5,027 nt of DNA from NCBI GenBank assembly GCA_964618855.1, contig CAZUCD010000211.1, positions 1 to 5,027 on the forward strand. Reading direction: 5' to 3'. The notes under the pieces are model-generated. The model did no database searches. It worked only from the letters and a program-made list of their open reading frames with translations, and was not told where the DNA came from. This stretch comes from CAZUCD01 sp964618855 (GTDB lineage Bacteria > Sumerlaeota > Sumerlaeia > SLMS01 > JANRJK01). A program made the translations under genes and the position numbers. Below, piece after piece: positions 1-5,027 of the stretch (within the stretch, counting starts at the first letter, position 1; every line of letters begins with the position of its first letter).

Positions 1-1
1 G

Positions 2-2044
2 ACCGAGGTCGCGCTCGGGGTGCCGGTGGACCTGGGGGGCAGGGACGCGTTCATTCTCTTCACGCCCGAGTTTTCTGTCCCGCACACGTTCAGTGTATCG
101 GGCGGGGCGGACCTGAGCATCTCGCTGTGGTCGGGCTCGTGCGGGTCGCTGACGGAGTTCGCGGCGGCAGACGCAAACATGCCGCCCGGCGGCTTCGATC
201 CGGCGACCTACTCGGAGACGGAGACCCTCTCAGGCGTCAACCTGACCGCGGGGGTCCCCATCTACGTGGTGGTGGACGGCCTGACGTGGGACGACAACGG
301 CGAGTTTGGCGACTGGACGGTCACGTTCGATGACGGCACGGTGCCGAACGACACGTGCGACGATCCGCTGCCGCTGGCGGTGGGTGTCCCCGTCCCGGTC
401 AACCTGACGAATGCCTTCGACAACAACTACGACAACCCGATCAAGGTGCAGCTCGGTGAGACGGGGCTCAAGGATCTCTACTACGGGTTCACGGCTCCCT
501 CGGACGGCGTCTTCACCTTCCGTGCGGACCAACCGGGCGGGGATCCCGCCATCACGCTGCTGAAGCAATCCTGCATAGCCCCAACCGTCGAGGGTGCCGC
601 TGTGGCGGGTCGCTACGACGAGCCCGAGTCGGCAGTCGCGAGCACCCATGTGTTCGCAGGGGCGCGCATCATCGTGATCGCAGAATCGAGCACGCCGAAC
701 CTTCCCATCACGCTGGAGGTGGAGGGACCGTTCCCCCAACCGCTGGGGGACGTCTGCGCAAACCCAATGGTCCAGTCGGGCGAGGGATTCATGCTCGTGG
801 ACATGACGCACATGACCAACCAGTTCGTGAACAGCGTGACGCTCACGAAATCGGGCTCCCCCGTGGACCACATGGGGAATGATGCCGTCATCGAGTTCAC
901 GCCGCAGCGCACGGCCCCGCACACGATCAGCGTGACGGGGAGGGCGGACGTCAACATCTCGGCCTACTCCGGCGTGTGCGGGTTCCTGACGGAACTGGCC
1001 GCGGCGGATGCCCTGACGCCGACCGGCACGTTTGATCCCTCCACCTATTCGGAGACGGAGTCCCTCGCGAACCTGCCCCTGACGGACGGGATTTCGATCC
1101 TGGTGGTGGTCGAGGGACTGACGTGGGACGACAACACGCAGTACGGCAATTGGACGGTGCTGTTCGATGCCATCGCTCCGGCGAATGACGAGTGCGCCGG
1201 TGCCGTGGCGCTCACGCTCGGCACGCCCTCCAACGTTGTCCTCTCGCAGTGCAACGACGAGGGCCTGGATGGCTCGACGTTCACGGCACTCGGGTTCACC
1301 GCATCGTGGGACGCGTACAACACGTTCATGCCCGTCGCGAACGGAGTGTACTCGTTCCTCGCGGAGGAGTTGGGCGGCGAGCCCGGAATCGCGGTGCTTA
1401 CGGGCACCTGCGGGTCGCTGACGGAGGTCGGGGCCACGGCGGCCGGACGCTACGACGAGTTCGATTCCGCTGTGCTCAACCTGCGGTTGGTTGCGGGCAC
1501 CACCTACACGGTTCTGACGGAGTCCGATTCCCCGGCCGCGTCCGCAAAGACTCAGGTGAACGGCCCCCTGCCGGCCGCTCCCGGGGATGACTGCGCGGGC
1601 GCGATCGTCCAGGTCGGGCCGGGCGTGCAGTTCGTGGACGTGGACGACCTGACCAACAACTTCGTGAACTCGGTCACGCTCGGCTTCCCGGGCGTGAACG
1701 TGGACCTGGGCGGGCGGGATGCTTTCTTCGAGTTCACGCCGCAGAACACGGGGGCGCATGACCTCATCGTCGAGGGGGCGGCGGACCTGAACATCACCCT
1801 GCTGGCGGCACCCTGTGCTTCCTACACCAGGCTTGCATCGGTGGACTTCTTCCATCCGACGATCGACGGGAGTTTCGACCCCGCCGGATACGTCGAGCGC
1901 GAGACGATCTCGGGGGCGATGCTGACGCAGGGGGTGGCGGTCTACGTCGTGGTCGATGGCCTCTCCTGGGACGACAACTCGCAGTACGGCGCGTGGGAAG
2001 TGACCTTCAGCGACCTGACGGGCGTGGGTGATTGGCGCAACTAC
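2..2044 (+). repeat. Tandem A-B superrepeat, 837-nt period, about 2.4 copies visible
   Basis: Four independent landmarks recur exactly 837 nt (279 codons) apart. These are the first Asp of DA[FV] (44, 881, 1718), the module-start Cys of B (356, 1193), the module-start Cys of A (755, 1592), and the Arg of GRYDE (611, 1448). The WDDN Trp follows the same spacing between copies 1 and 2 (287, 1124). It is shifted by 6 nt in the last copy (1967), because A3 has two extra residues just before FDP. From Cys to Cys, B is 399 nt and A is 438 nt. The copies look roughly half identical at protein level by eye, so the duplication is old, but its length has been kept. Confidence 0.85.
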
Positions 2045-2047
2045 TGA
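2..2047 (+). CDS. Probably exported PPC-like beta-module repeat protein, 5' partial
   Basis: I do not recognise a named family. The reading frame is open from base 2 and its first residues (TEVALGVPVDLGG) already align with the interior of later repeats, so the gene begins upstream and the GTG at 20 is an internal codon. The protein is a string of beta-rich modules in the order A-B-A-B-A. Modules start at a [N/D]D-x-C motif (Cys codons at 356, 755, 1193 and 1592). A modules carry DA-[FV]-x-x-FTP, a second Cys in the SGSCG / SGVCG / AAPCA segment, FDPxxY, and VVV-[DE]-GL-[TS]-WDDN. B modules carry AAGRYDE or a close variant. The alternation of short hydrophobic strands, paired Cys, and an L-x-x-G-x-x-[YI]-x-V segment resembles bacterial pre-peptidase C-terminal (PPC)-type domains, which are known from secreted proteins. 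Export and a surface or extracellular role are inferred; the signal peptide would lie outside the window. It ends in VGDWRNY without a visible membrane anchor, LPxTG, PEP-CTERM or dockerin. No catalytic domain is visible. Confidence is high that the gene is real and low for function. Confidence 0.88.
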   Translation, partial: TEVALGVPVDLGGRDAFILFTPEFSVPHTFSVSGGADLSISLWSGSCGSLTEFAAADANMPPGGFDPATYSETETLSGVNLTAGVPIYVVVDGLTWDDNGEFGDWTVTFDDGTVPNDTCDDPLPLAVGVPVPVNLTNAFDNNYDNPIKVQLGETGLKDLYYGFTAPSDGVFTFRADQPGGDPAITLLKQSCIAPTVEGAAVAGRYDEPESAVASTHVFAGARIIVIAESSTPNLPITLEVEGPFPQPLGDVCANPMVQSGEGFMLVDMTHMTNQFVNSVTLTKSGSPVDHMGNDAVIEFTPQRTAPHTISVTGRADVNISAYSGVCGFLTELAAADALTPTGTFDPSTYSETESLANLPLTDGISILVVVEGLTWDDNTQYGNWTVLFDAIAPANDECAGAVALTLGTPSNVVLSQCNDEGLDGSTFTALGFTASWDAYNTFMPVANGVYSFLAEELGGEPGIAVLTGTCGSLTEVGATAAGRYDEFDSAVLNLRLVAGTTYTVLTESDSPAASAKTQVNGPLPAAPGDDCAGAIVQVGPGVQFVDVDDLTNNFVNSVTLGFPGVNVDLGGRDAFFEFTPQNTGAHDLIVEGAADLNITLLAAPCASYTRLASVDFFHPTIDGSFDPAGYVERETISGAMLTQGVAVYVVVDGLSWDDNSQYGAWEVTFSDLTGVGDWRNY

Positions 2048-2051
2048 CGGC

Positions 2052-2087
2052 GCGGGGGGCGAAGTGCCGTGATGGCGCGCCCCCCGC
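2052..2087 (+). terminator. Strong GC hairpin just after the repeat-protein stop codon
   Basis: Bases 2052-2061 (GCGGGGGGCG) pair perfectly with 2078-2087 as a 10-bp stem. The 16-nt loop can itself form GCC/GGC (2066-2068 with 2074-2076). It begins five bases after the TGA ending at 2047, the expected place for a transcription end or an mRNA 3'-stabilising structure. No T-run follows directly, so it is not a classic intrinsic terminator. The hairpin is directly visible; the terminator role is inferred. Confidence 0.5.
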
Positions 2088-2089
2088 TA

Positions 2090-2136
2090 CGCCCCCCCGG
2101 CCGGATGGGGGCGGCATCCGCAGGTGCTTTCCTTTT
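2090..2136 (+). terminator. Second, alternative hairpins followed by a T-rich patch
   Basis: Two mutually exclusive stems can form. One is CGCCCCC (2090-2096) with GGGGGCG (2107-2113), with a 10-nt loop. The other is CGGATG (2102-2107) with CATCCG (2115-2120), with a 7-nt loop. The second is followed 7 nt later by a T-rich stretch, TTTCCTTTT (2128-2136), the only such patch in this spacer. It could be a back-up terminator for the upstream gene. The gap between stem and T-run is longer than in textbook intrinsic terminators. Confidence 0.35.
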
Positions 2137-2162
2137 GCGCTTCCGGCGGCCAGGGGTAGGAT
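2135..2162 (+). promoter_or_regulatory. Possible sigma-70-like promoter for the MBL-fold gene
   Basis: TTGCGC (2135-2140) and TAGGAT (2157-2162) are separated by 16 nt. They match 3/6 and 4/6 of the -35 and -10 consensus sequences. Transcription would start near 2169, leaving a leader of about 27 nt before the ATG at 2196. The spacer after the hairpins is short and this is its best candidate. In GC-rich genomes such matches are weak evidence. Confidence 0.25.
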
Positions 2163-2182
2163 TCGGCAGCACCTACGCATGC

Positions 2183-2187
2183 AGGGG
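2183..2187 (+). promoter_or_regulatory. Ribosome binding site of the MBL-fold gene
   Basis: AGGGG lies 8 nt before the ATG at 2196. This spacing supports that ATG over the downstream in-frame Met codons (Met17, Met22), which lie at the first strand of the fold. Confidence 0.6.
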
Positions 2188-2195
2188 ACAGTCCC

Positions 2196-3053
2196 ATGTC
2201 GGATCGTTCTTGGCGGACGCTCGAAGACCTCGACCCGACGCGGATGTACTTCATCCCGATGGGCGTCGGGAATGCATTCACGGACCGTCACTTCCACTCG
2301 AGCTTCATCCTGATCGCGGGCTGCCAGCCTGTGCTGGTGGACGCGCCCGCGCCCCTGCGGCGCATGGTCCGGACCGCGGCCGTGCGCGCCAGCATCGCCT
2401 TCGACGTGCTGATGATCGACCACCTCATCCTGACGCACCTGCACGGGGACCACTGCAACGGGGTGGAGGAGTACGCCTTCATGAAGAAGTACCTCGATGC
2501 GGGCCGCAGGCCGCACCTCTACCTGTTGCCGGAGCTGGTGGGCCCCCTGTGGGAGAACCGCCTCAAGGCCGCCATGGGGGGGAAGTCCCGGGAAACGGGG
2601 GACGAGCGCAAGCTGGACGACTTCTTCGACGTCCACGCGTGGGAACCGGGCCCTGCCCAACGCCTGGACAATGGCCCGGCCATCCACGTCGAAACCAGGC
2701 GCACGCGACACTCGCTCCCCTGCCAGGCGCTCCGCATCTCGTATGGCAAGTATCGCCTCGGGTACAGCGCGGACACCCCGTTCGACGCGGAACTGATCGC
2801 CTTCCTCGAACCCTGCGACATGATCATTCATGAGGCCGGCGACGACGGCTCCGCGGAGGTCCACACGCCCCTATCGAAGCTGGAACAGCTCCCGGAGGCG
2901 ATTCGCAGGAAGATCCGCCTGATTCACTTCAGGGACGACCTGACGTCGGAGGACACGACGATGGGGCTGCTGCGCGAGGGAATGCTCTACGAGGTGCGGC
3001 CCAGCGGGGAGAAGTCCGAGATGCCCCCCGCGTTCATCCCGCGGGCAAGGTAG
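2196..3053 (+). CDS. Metallo-beta-lactamase-fold hydrolase, RNase Z-like, no exosite arm
   Basis: This is a 285-residue cytoplasmic-looking protein with no signal peptide or membrane segment. After a short N-terminus, the first strands (MYFIPMGVGNAF, then SSFILIAG and PVLVDAP) are typical of the fold. The metal site is readable in order: T-H81-L-H83-G-D85-H86, H172 in TRHSLP, D193 in YSADT, and H244 in LIHFRDD. This is the seven-ligand two-metal pattern, normally zinc. The segments HEAG (212-215) and HTP (223-225) resemble the HEAT and HST motifs of RNase Z. In RNase Z the tRNA-binding arm lies between the ligands equivalent to H172 and D193. Here they are only 21 residues apart, so tRNA 3'-end processing looks unlikely, and a small-molecule phosphodiester or ester substrate is equally possible. 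The gene stands alone on its strand, 148 bp after the repeat gene and with its own RBS. The fold is near certain; the substrate is unknown. Confidence 0.92.
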   Translation: MSDRSWRTLEDLDPTRMYFIPMGVGNAFTDRHFHSSFILIAGCQPVLVDAPAPLRRMVRTAAVRASIAFDVLMIDHLILTHLHGDHCNGVEEYAFMKKYLDAGRRPHLYLLPELVGPLWENRLKAAMGGKSRETGDERKLDDFFDVHAWEPGPAQRLDNGPAIHVETRRTRHSLPCQALRISYGKYRLGYSADTPFDAELIAFLEPCDMIIHEAGDDGSAEVHTPLSKLEQLPEAIRRKIRLIHFRDDLTSEDTTMGLLREGMLYEVRPSGEKSEMPPAFIPRAR

Positions 3054-3066
3054 GCGCCGGGGCGGG
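3054..3066. other. 13-bp convergent gene junction
   Basis: The MBL-fold gene (+) and the small membrane protein gene (-) end 13 bp apart. The junction is G/C-only and contains part of the palindrome GGCGCC (3053-3058). A loose pairing of CCCGC (3038-3042) with GCGGG (3062-3066) is possible, but its 19-nt loop makes it a weak terminator candidate. Transcripts from the two sides probably overlap at their 3' ends. Confidence 0.4.
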
Positions 3067-3369
3067 TCAGGTGATGGAGCAGAAGTGGATGCCGCCAAAG
3101 AGGAGCGCGGCTCCTGCGAGCGCAGCCGCGGCGATGAGCAGCCGGTAGCGCTCCGCGTCGTGCTTCGCCATCGCGTATGCGGGGATCGCGAGGATCCCGA
3201 CGACCGACCAGGGAATGAAGGTCATGGCGAGGAAGACCTTGAGGTTCTTCCTCCAACTATCCTCGAGGCAGTGGATCCAGGAAACCGCCAGCATGATGGC
3301 GCCGAGGTAGATCATCAGGAATCCTGCGACCTGTTCCGGCGAAGTCGTGGGCTCGAACTGTGGGATCAT
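3067..3369 (-). CDS. Small three-helix membrane protein of unknown function
   Basis: I do not recognise this 100-residue protein. Three hydrophobic segments are visible: about residues 14-35, 45-68 and 76-99. They are separated by charged loops (EDSWRKNLK at 36-44 and KHDAERYR at 69-76). The last helix runs to the C-terminus (HFCSIT), so there is no soluble tail. The positive-inside rule is ambiguous, because both loops carry charges of both signs. The ATG at 3369 lies 24 bp downstream of the secG stop on the same strand, which suggests one transcript. Only a weak AGG precedes the start, about 9 nt away. The membrane pattern and the neighbour suggest a membrane role, but there is no evidence of a link to the Sec translocon. 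The opposite strand is also open here (3085-3933), but that frame reads as low-complexity Arg/Glu/Gly-rich protein, whereas this one makes clean helices. Confidence 0.75.
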   Translation of the reverse strand: MIPQFEPTTSPEQVAGFLMIYLGAIMLAVSWIHCLEDSWRKNLKVFLAMTFIPWSVVGILAIPAYAMAKHDAERYRLLIAAAALAGAALLFGGIHFCSIT

Positions 3370-3393
3370 GCGTCGGTGCCTGTGGGGGATGTG

Positions 3394-3837
3394 CTACTCG
3401 GGCTTCTCGCTCTCGGCGGGCGGCTCGCCGCCGTTGACGGGCGTCGTCGCGGAGTTGGCGTCGCCGACGGGCGTCACGGGAATCGTCACGGTGTTCGAGT
3501 CCGACGGCGCGCCGCCCGAGACGACGTTGGTGTCCGCCTTCGGGGCATCGGGGAGGTTAAGTTGCCCCTGCGCGCGGTCGCGCATGTTGCCAAGGAACGT
3601 GAGCGTGAGCGTGAGGACGAAGAACGCAACGGCACAGCCGGCCGTCCAGCGGAACATCGCCTTGTCCGTGCGCTCGATGCCGAGGGTTTCGGTGAACGCG
3701 GCGGGGCCCTCGGAGTGCGAGGTGGTCATGCTCGCCAGGCCGCCCGACTTTCCGGGCTGGATGAGGACGAGCAGGATCAGGAAGGCGCAGATGAGGACGA
3801 ATGCGACGCTTGCGATGACGAGGATGATGCCAGCCAT
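3394..3837 (-). CDS. secG: Protein translocase subunit SecG
   Basis: SecG is the small auxiliary subunit of the SecYEG channel in the cytoplasmic membrane. It supports SecA-driven export of unfolded proteins. The 147-residue product has the family layout. TM1 (about residues 3-25) leads into the hallmark LIQPGKSGGL (25-34), the SecG loop, which is usually L-x-Q-x-G-K-G-G-G-L. A polar loop with an FTETLG-type segment (48-53) follows, then TM2 (about 66-83). The family average is nearer 75-110 residues. The excess is a tail (84-147) rich in Pro, Ser, Thr, Asn and Asp, which looks disordered. The ATG at 3837 is preceded by a pyrimidine-rich stretch (TTCCTCCTTC) with no Shine-Dalgarno motif, so initiation may rely on an unstructured leader. 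It is followed 24 bp later by the small membrane protein gene. The secG call is firm, resting on the loop motif and the helix spacing. Confidence 0.93.
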   Translation of the reverse strand: MAGIILVIASVAFVLICAFLILLVLIQPGKSGGLASMTTSHSEGPAAFTETLGIERTDKAMFRWTAGCAVAFFVLTLTLTFLGNMRDRAQGQLNLPDAPKADTNVVSGGAPSDSNTVTIPVTPVGDANSATTPVNGGEPPAESEKPE

Positions 3838-3919
3838 GAAGGAGGAACTGCCGATCTGGACGGAATGATGCCCGTGTGGCCGGGCGAATGGGAAGGCTCC
3901 GGACCCCTACCCCGGCGGG
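3838..3919 (-). other. 82-bp spacer between the helicase gene and secG, small hairpin
   Basis: The spacer holds one short perfect stem, GCCCG (3870-3874) with CGGGC (3881-3885), with a 6-nt loop that can form on either strand. No T-run follows it on the minus strand, so it is a weak terminator at best. I see no convincing promoter, no tRNA gene and no Shine-Dalgarno for secG. Whether secG is read through from the helicase gene or has its own promoter cannot be decided from the sequence. Confidence 0.35.
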
Positions 3920-5027
3920 TCAAGCCGAGGTGACGTTTCCCGGTGGGGCAATCCTCGTGCCACCGGGCGCCAACCGGTCGAGAAGCCAGGCCGTGGCGCG
4001 CTTCGCGGGGGAATCGGCCTCCCCCGCCTGGGCACCGACGCAGGAAGGACAGCCCCGGACGCACTTGCACCCGGCGAGCATGAGCCGGCACTTCGACAGG
4101 ACATCCCCCTCGATCGCATAAAGCCGCCGTGCGAGGCCGATCCCCCCCGGATACCTGTCCCACGCAATGATGGCAGGGCGTGTGTCGAAGGGGGACCTGA
4201 CGAGGGGCATGACACTGAAGTCGCGCGGGTCGCACAGCACATCGAGCGGGATCGCGTTGCGGAGCAGTTGCGCCAAGCCGGAGAGCGCGTCGGCAGCGTC
4301 GAACCCTGCGCGATTCATGGTCGGTACCAGGTCCTGCCGGAACAGCAGCCACGCCGCCTCCGTCTGGATTTCGAGCTGCGCGACGTTCACGGGCCCGTAT
4401 CCGATGCTCTCCTGGGTCTCGAACTTCACCTTCTTGAACTTCCTGATCACGGTGGCGACGTTGACGTCCCCGAACCGCTTGACCTCGAGCACGGAACCGC
4501 GGGGGGTGGCCGGGTCGGATTCCTCCTCCCGGTCCACGGCAAGAACCTGCACGTTGGAGGAGGATTCGGCGTCGGTGTAGTAGTCCACGACCTTGTGGCG
4601 GACGTATGCTGTGCGCCTGTCCCAGTCGAGCTTTTCGACGATGTAGGTCTTCGCGTTGTGGATGTAGATGGCATCGTCGTGGATGAGGAACGGCGCGGAG
4701 TCGTAGTCCACCTCGGCGATGACGCGGTTGTTGTTGCCAGTGTCGAGGACGATGAAGTTCTCGCCGGCGCCCCCGCGAAGGCTGACTTCCTCGGCGGGAT
4801 AGGCCTCCGCCGCATAGTAGTGCCGGCCGGCGCTCCTGCGCAGGACGCGTTCGTTGTCGAGGTGCTCTAGGAGTGCAGCCGGGTGGGCAGGGCCGAAGGT
4901 CTCCCCCTCGTCCACGGGAAGCTCGAACGCGGCGCACTTCAGGTGCGCGGCCAGGACGGCGAGGTTCTCCGGATTGACGATGCCGTGCTCCGGAGCCCGC
5001 CCAAAGAAGAAGTCCGGGTTGTTCATC
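3920..5027 (-). CDS. MrfA/YprA-type DEAD/DEAH helicase, C-terminal part (DUF1998), 5' partial
   Basis: These are the last 368 residues of a superfamily 2 helicase; the two RecA domains lie beyond base 5027. The Met codon at 5026 is internal, since the first segment (IVNPENLAVLAAHLKCAAFELP) matches the post-RecA2 linker of this family. Next comes the conserved beta-rich region: VSLRGGAGENFIVLD (81-95), the HDDAIYIHNAKTY stretch (116-128), LDWDRR, VDYYT (147-151), then GDVNVATVIRKFKKVKF (186-202) and GYGPVNV. The DUF1998 end has DRYPGGIGLARRL (290-302) and a four-cysteine cluster, C320-x-C322-x3-C326-x2-C329 (in GCPSC). In Bacillus subtilis MrfA an equivalent cluster binds metal and is needed for mitomycin-damage repair. 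The likely role is ATP-dependent DNA unwinding in repair. DUF1998 also occurs in defence proteins such as DrmB of DISARM, but the helicase-type linker here favours the MrfA class. The protein ends about 39 residues after the last Cys, with no extra domain. Confidence 0.93.
   Translation of the reverse strand, partial: MNNPDFFFGRAPEHGIVNPENLAVLAAHLKCAAFELPVDEGETFGPAHPAALLEHLDNERVLRRSAGRHYYAAEAYPAEEVSLRGGAGENFIVLDTGNNNRVIAEVDYDSAPFLIHDDAIYIHNAKTYIVEKLDWDRRTAYVRHKVVDYYTDAESSSNVQVLAVDREEESDPATPRGSVLEVKRFGDVNVATVIRKFKKVKFETQESIGYGPVNVAQLEIQTEAAWLLFRQDLVPTMNRAGFDAADALSGLAQLLRNAIPLDVLCDPRDFSVMPLVRSPFDTRPAIIAWDRYPGGIGLARRLYAIEGDVLSKCRLMLAGCKCVRGCPSCVGAQAGEADSPAKRATAWLLDRLAPGGTRIAPPGNVTSA
3939..3967 (-). 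repeat. 8-bp perfect inverted repeat in the last codons of the helicase gene
   Basis: CCCGGTGG (3939-3946) and CCACCGGG (3960-3967) are perfect inverted copies around a 13-nt loop. They lie in the codons for the segment APGGTRIAPPGN, ending 17 bp before the stop codon in transcription order. On the minus strand AAACGTCACC follows. The stem could act as a 3'-end RNA structure. It may also just reflect the GG/CC-rich codons for the repeated Pro-Gly pairs. Confidence 0.4.

Noticed and set aside
20..22. GTG at 20 as the start of the repeat protein
   Set aside because: The codons before it (2-19) align with the same repeat position in later copies, so the gene starts upstream of the window.
230..1855. 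Long open frame (541 codons) on the minus strand, antisense to the repeat gene
   Set aside because: Its translation is rich in Arg, Gly, His and Val without domain patterns, and it mirrors the repeats of the plus-strand gene. Stops are rare in that frame because of high GC. It is a shadow.
2185..2195. GGGAC-A-GTCCC palindrome overlapping the RBS of the MBL-fold gene, as an RNA switch or operator
   Set aside because: A one-base loop cannot form a hairpin, and a 5-bp DNA palindrome is too short to call an operator without other copies.
3838..3919. tRNA gene next to secG, a frequent bacterial neighbour
   Set aside because: No cloverleaf, T-arm (GGTTCRA-like) motif or CCA-proximal acceptor pairing is visible, and the spacer is only 82 bp with coding on both sides.
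3902..3921. GACCC / GGGTC pairing at the helicase stop codon as a terminator
   Set aside because: It has only 5 bp, a 10-nt loop and no T-run on the minus strand, and it overlaps the stop codon. It is expected by chance in such GC-rich sequence.
3085..3933. Open frame of 282 codons on the plus strand across the small membrane gene and secG
   Set aside because: The product is low-complexity Glu/Arg/Asp/Gly, and it lies antisense to secG, whose identity is firm. It is a shadow.
3777..4937. 386-codon minus-strand frame overlapping the helicase gene
   Set aside because: It is the Arg/Pro-rich alternate frame of the helicase coding region, which has clear family motifs in its own frame.

Overview
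This is a high-GC bacterial window that is almost fully coding. It holds three complete genes and two genes cut by the window edges. SecG shows it is bacterial. The G/C-rich third codon positions, the long secreted-type repeat protein with PPC-like beta modules, and the sparse gene context fit a free-living lineage of the Planctomycetota / Sumerlaeota / Hydrogenedentota kind. That placement is a guess from style; no marker gene in the window fixes the phylum.

Layout. Bases 2-2047 (+) are the C-terminal 681 codons of a probably exported protein. It is built from two alternating cysteine-containing beta modules, A and B, in the order A-B-A-B-A. The A+B superunit repeats at 837 nt (279 codons), and the protein stops at a module boundary. 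A short spacer (2048-2195) follows, with strong GC hairpins, a small T-rich patch, a possible weak promoter and a clear ribosome binding site. Bases 2196-3053 (+) encode a 285-residue metallo-beta-lactamase-fold hydrolase with an RNase Z-like metal site and HEAT/HST-like motifs. It lacks room for the RNase Z tRNA-binding arm.

After a 13-bp convergent junction, the minus strand carries three genes that read towards lower coordinates. In transcription order they are the C-terminal 368 residues of an MrfA/YprA-type DEAD/DEAH helicase (3920-5027, with the DUF1998 four-cysteine cluster), secG (3394-3837), and a 100-residue three-helix membrane protein of unknown function (3067-3369). The last two lie 24 bp apart and are probably co-transcribed. 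The helicase ends 82 bp before secG and may belong to the same transcript.

Functional reading. SecG belongs to the general Sec export machinery, and the repeat protein would be the kind of product that pathway exports. The genes are on opposite strands and nothing links them specifically. The helicase fragment points to DNA repair or, less likely, a defence locus continuing beyond the window. I see no tRNA, rRNA, CRISPR array, insertion sequence or integrase. No complete novel multi-gene system is demonstrable here. The items most worth a second look are the repeat protein, the RNase Z-like enzyme and the unknown small membrane protein beside secG.
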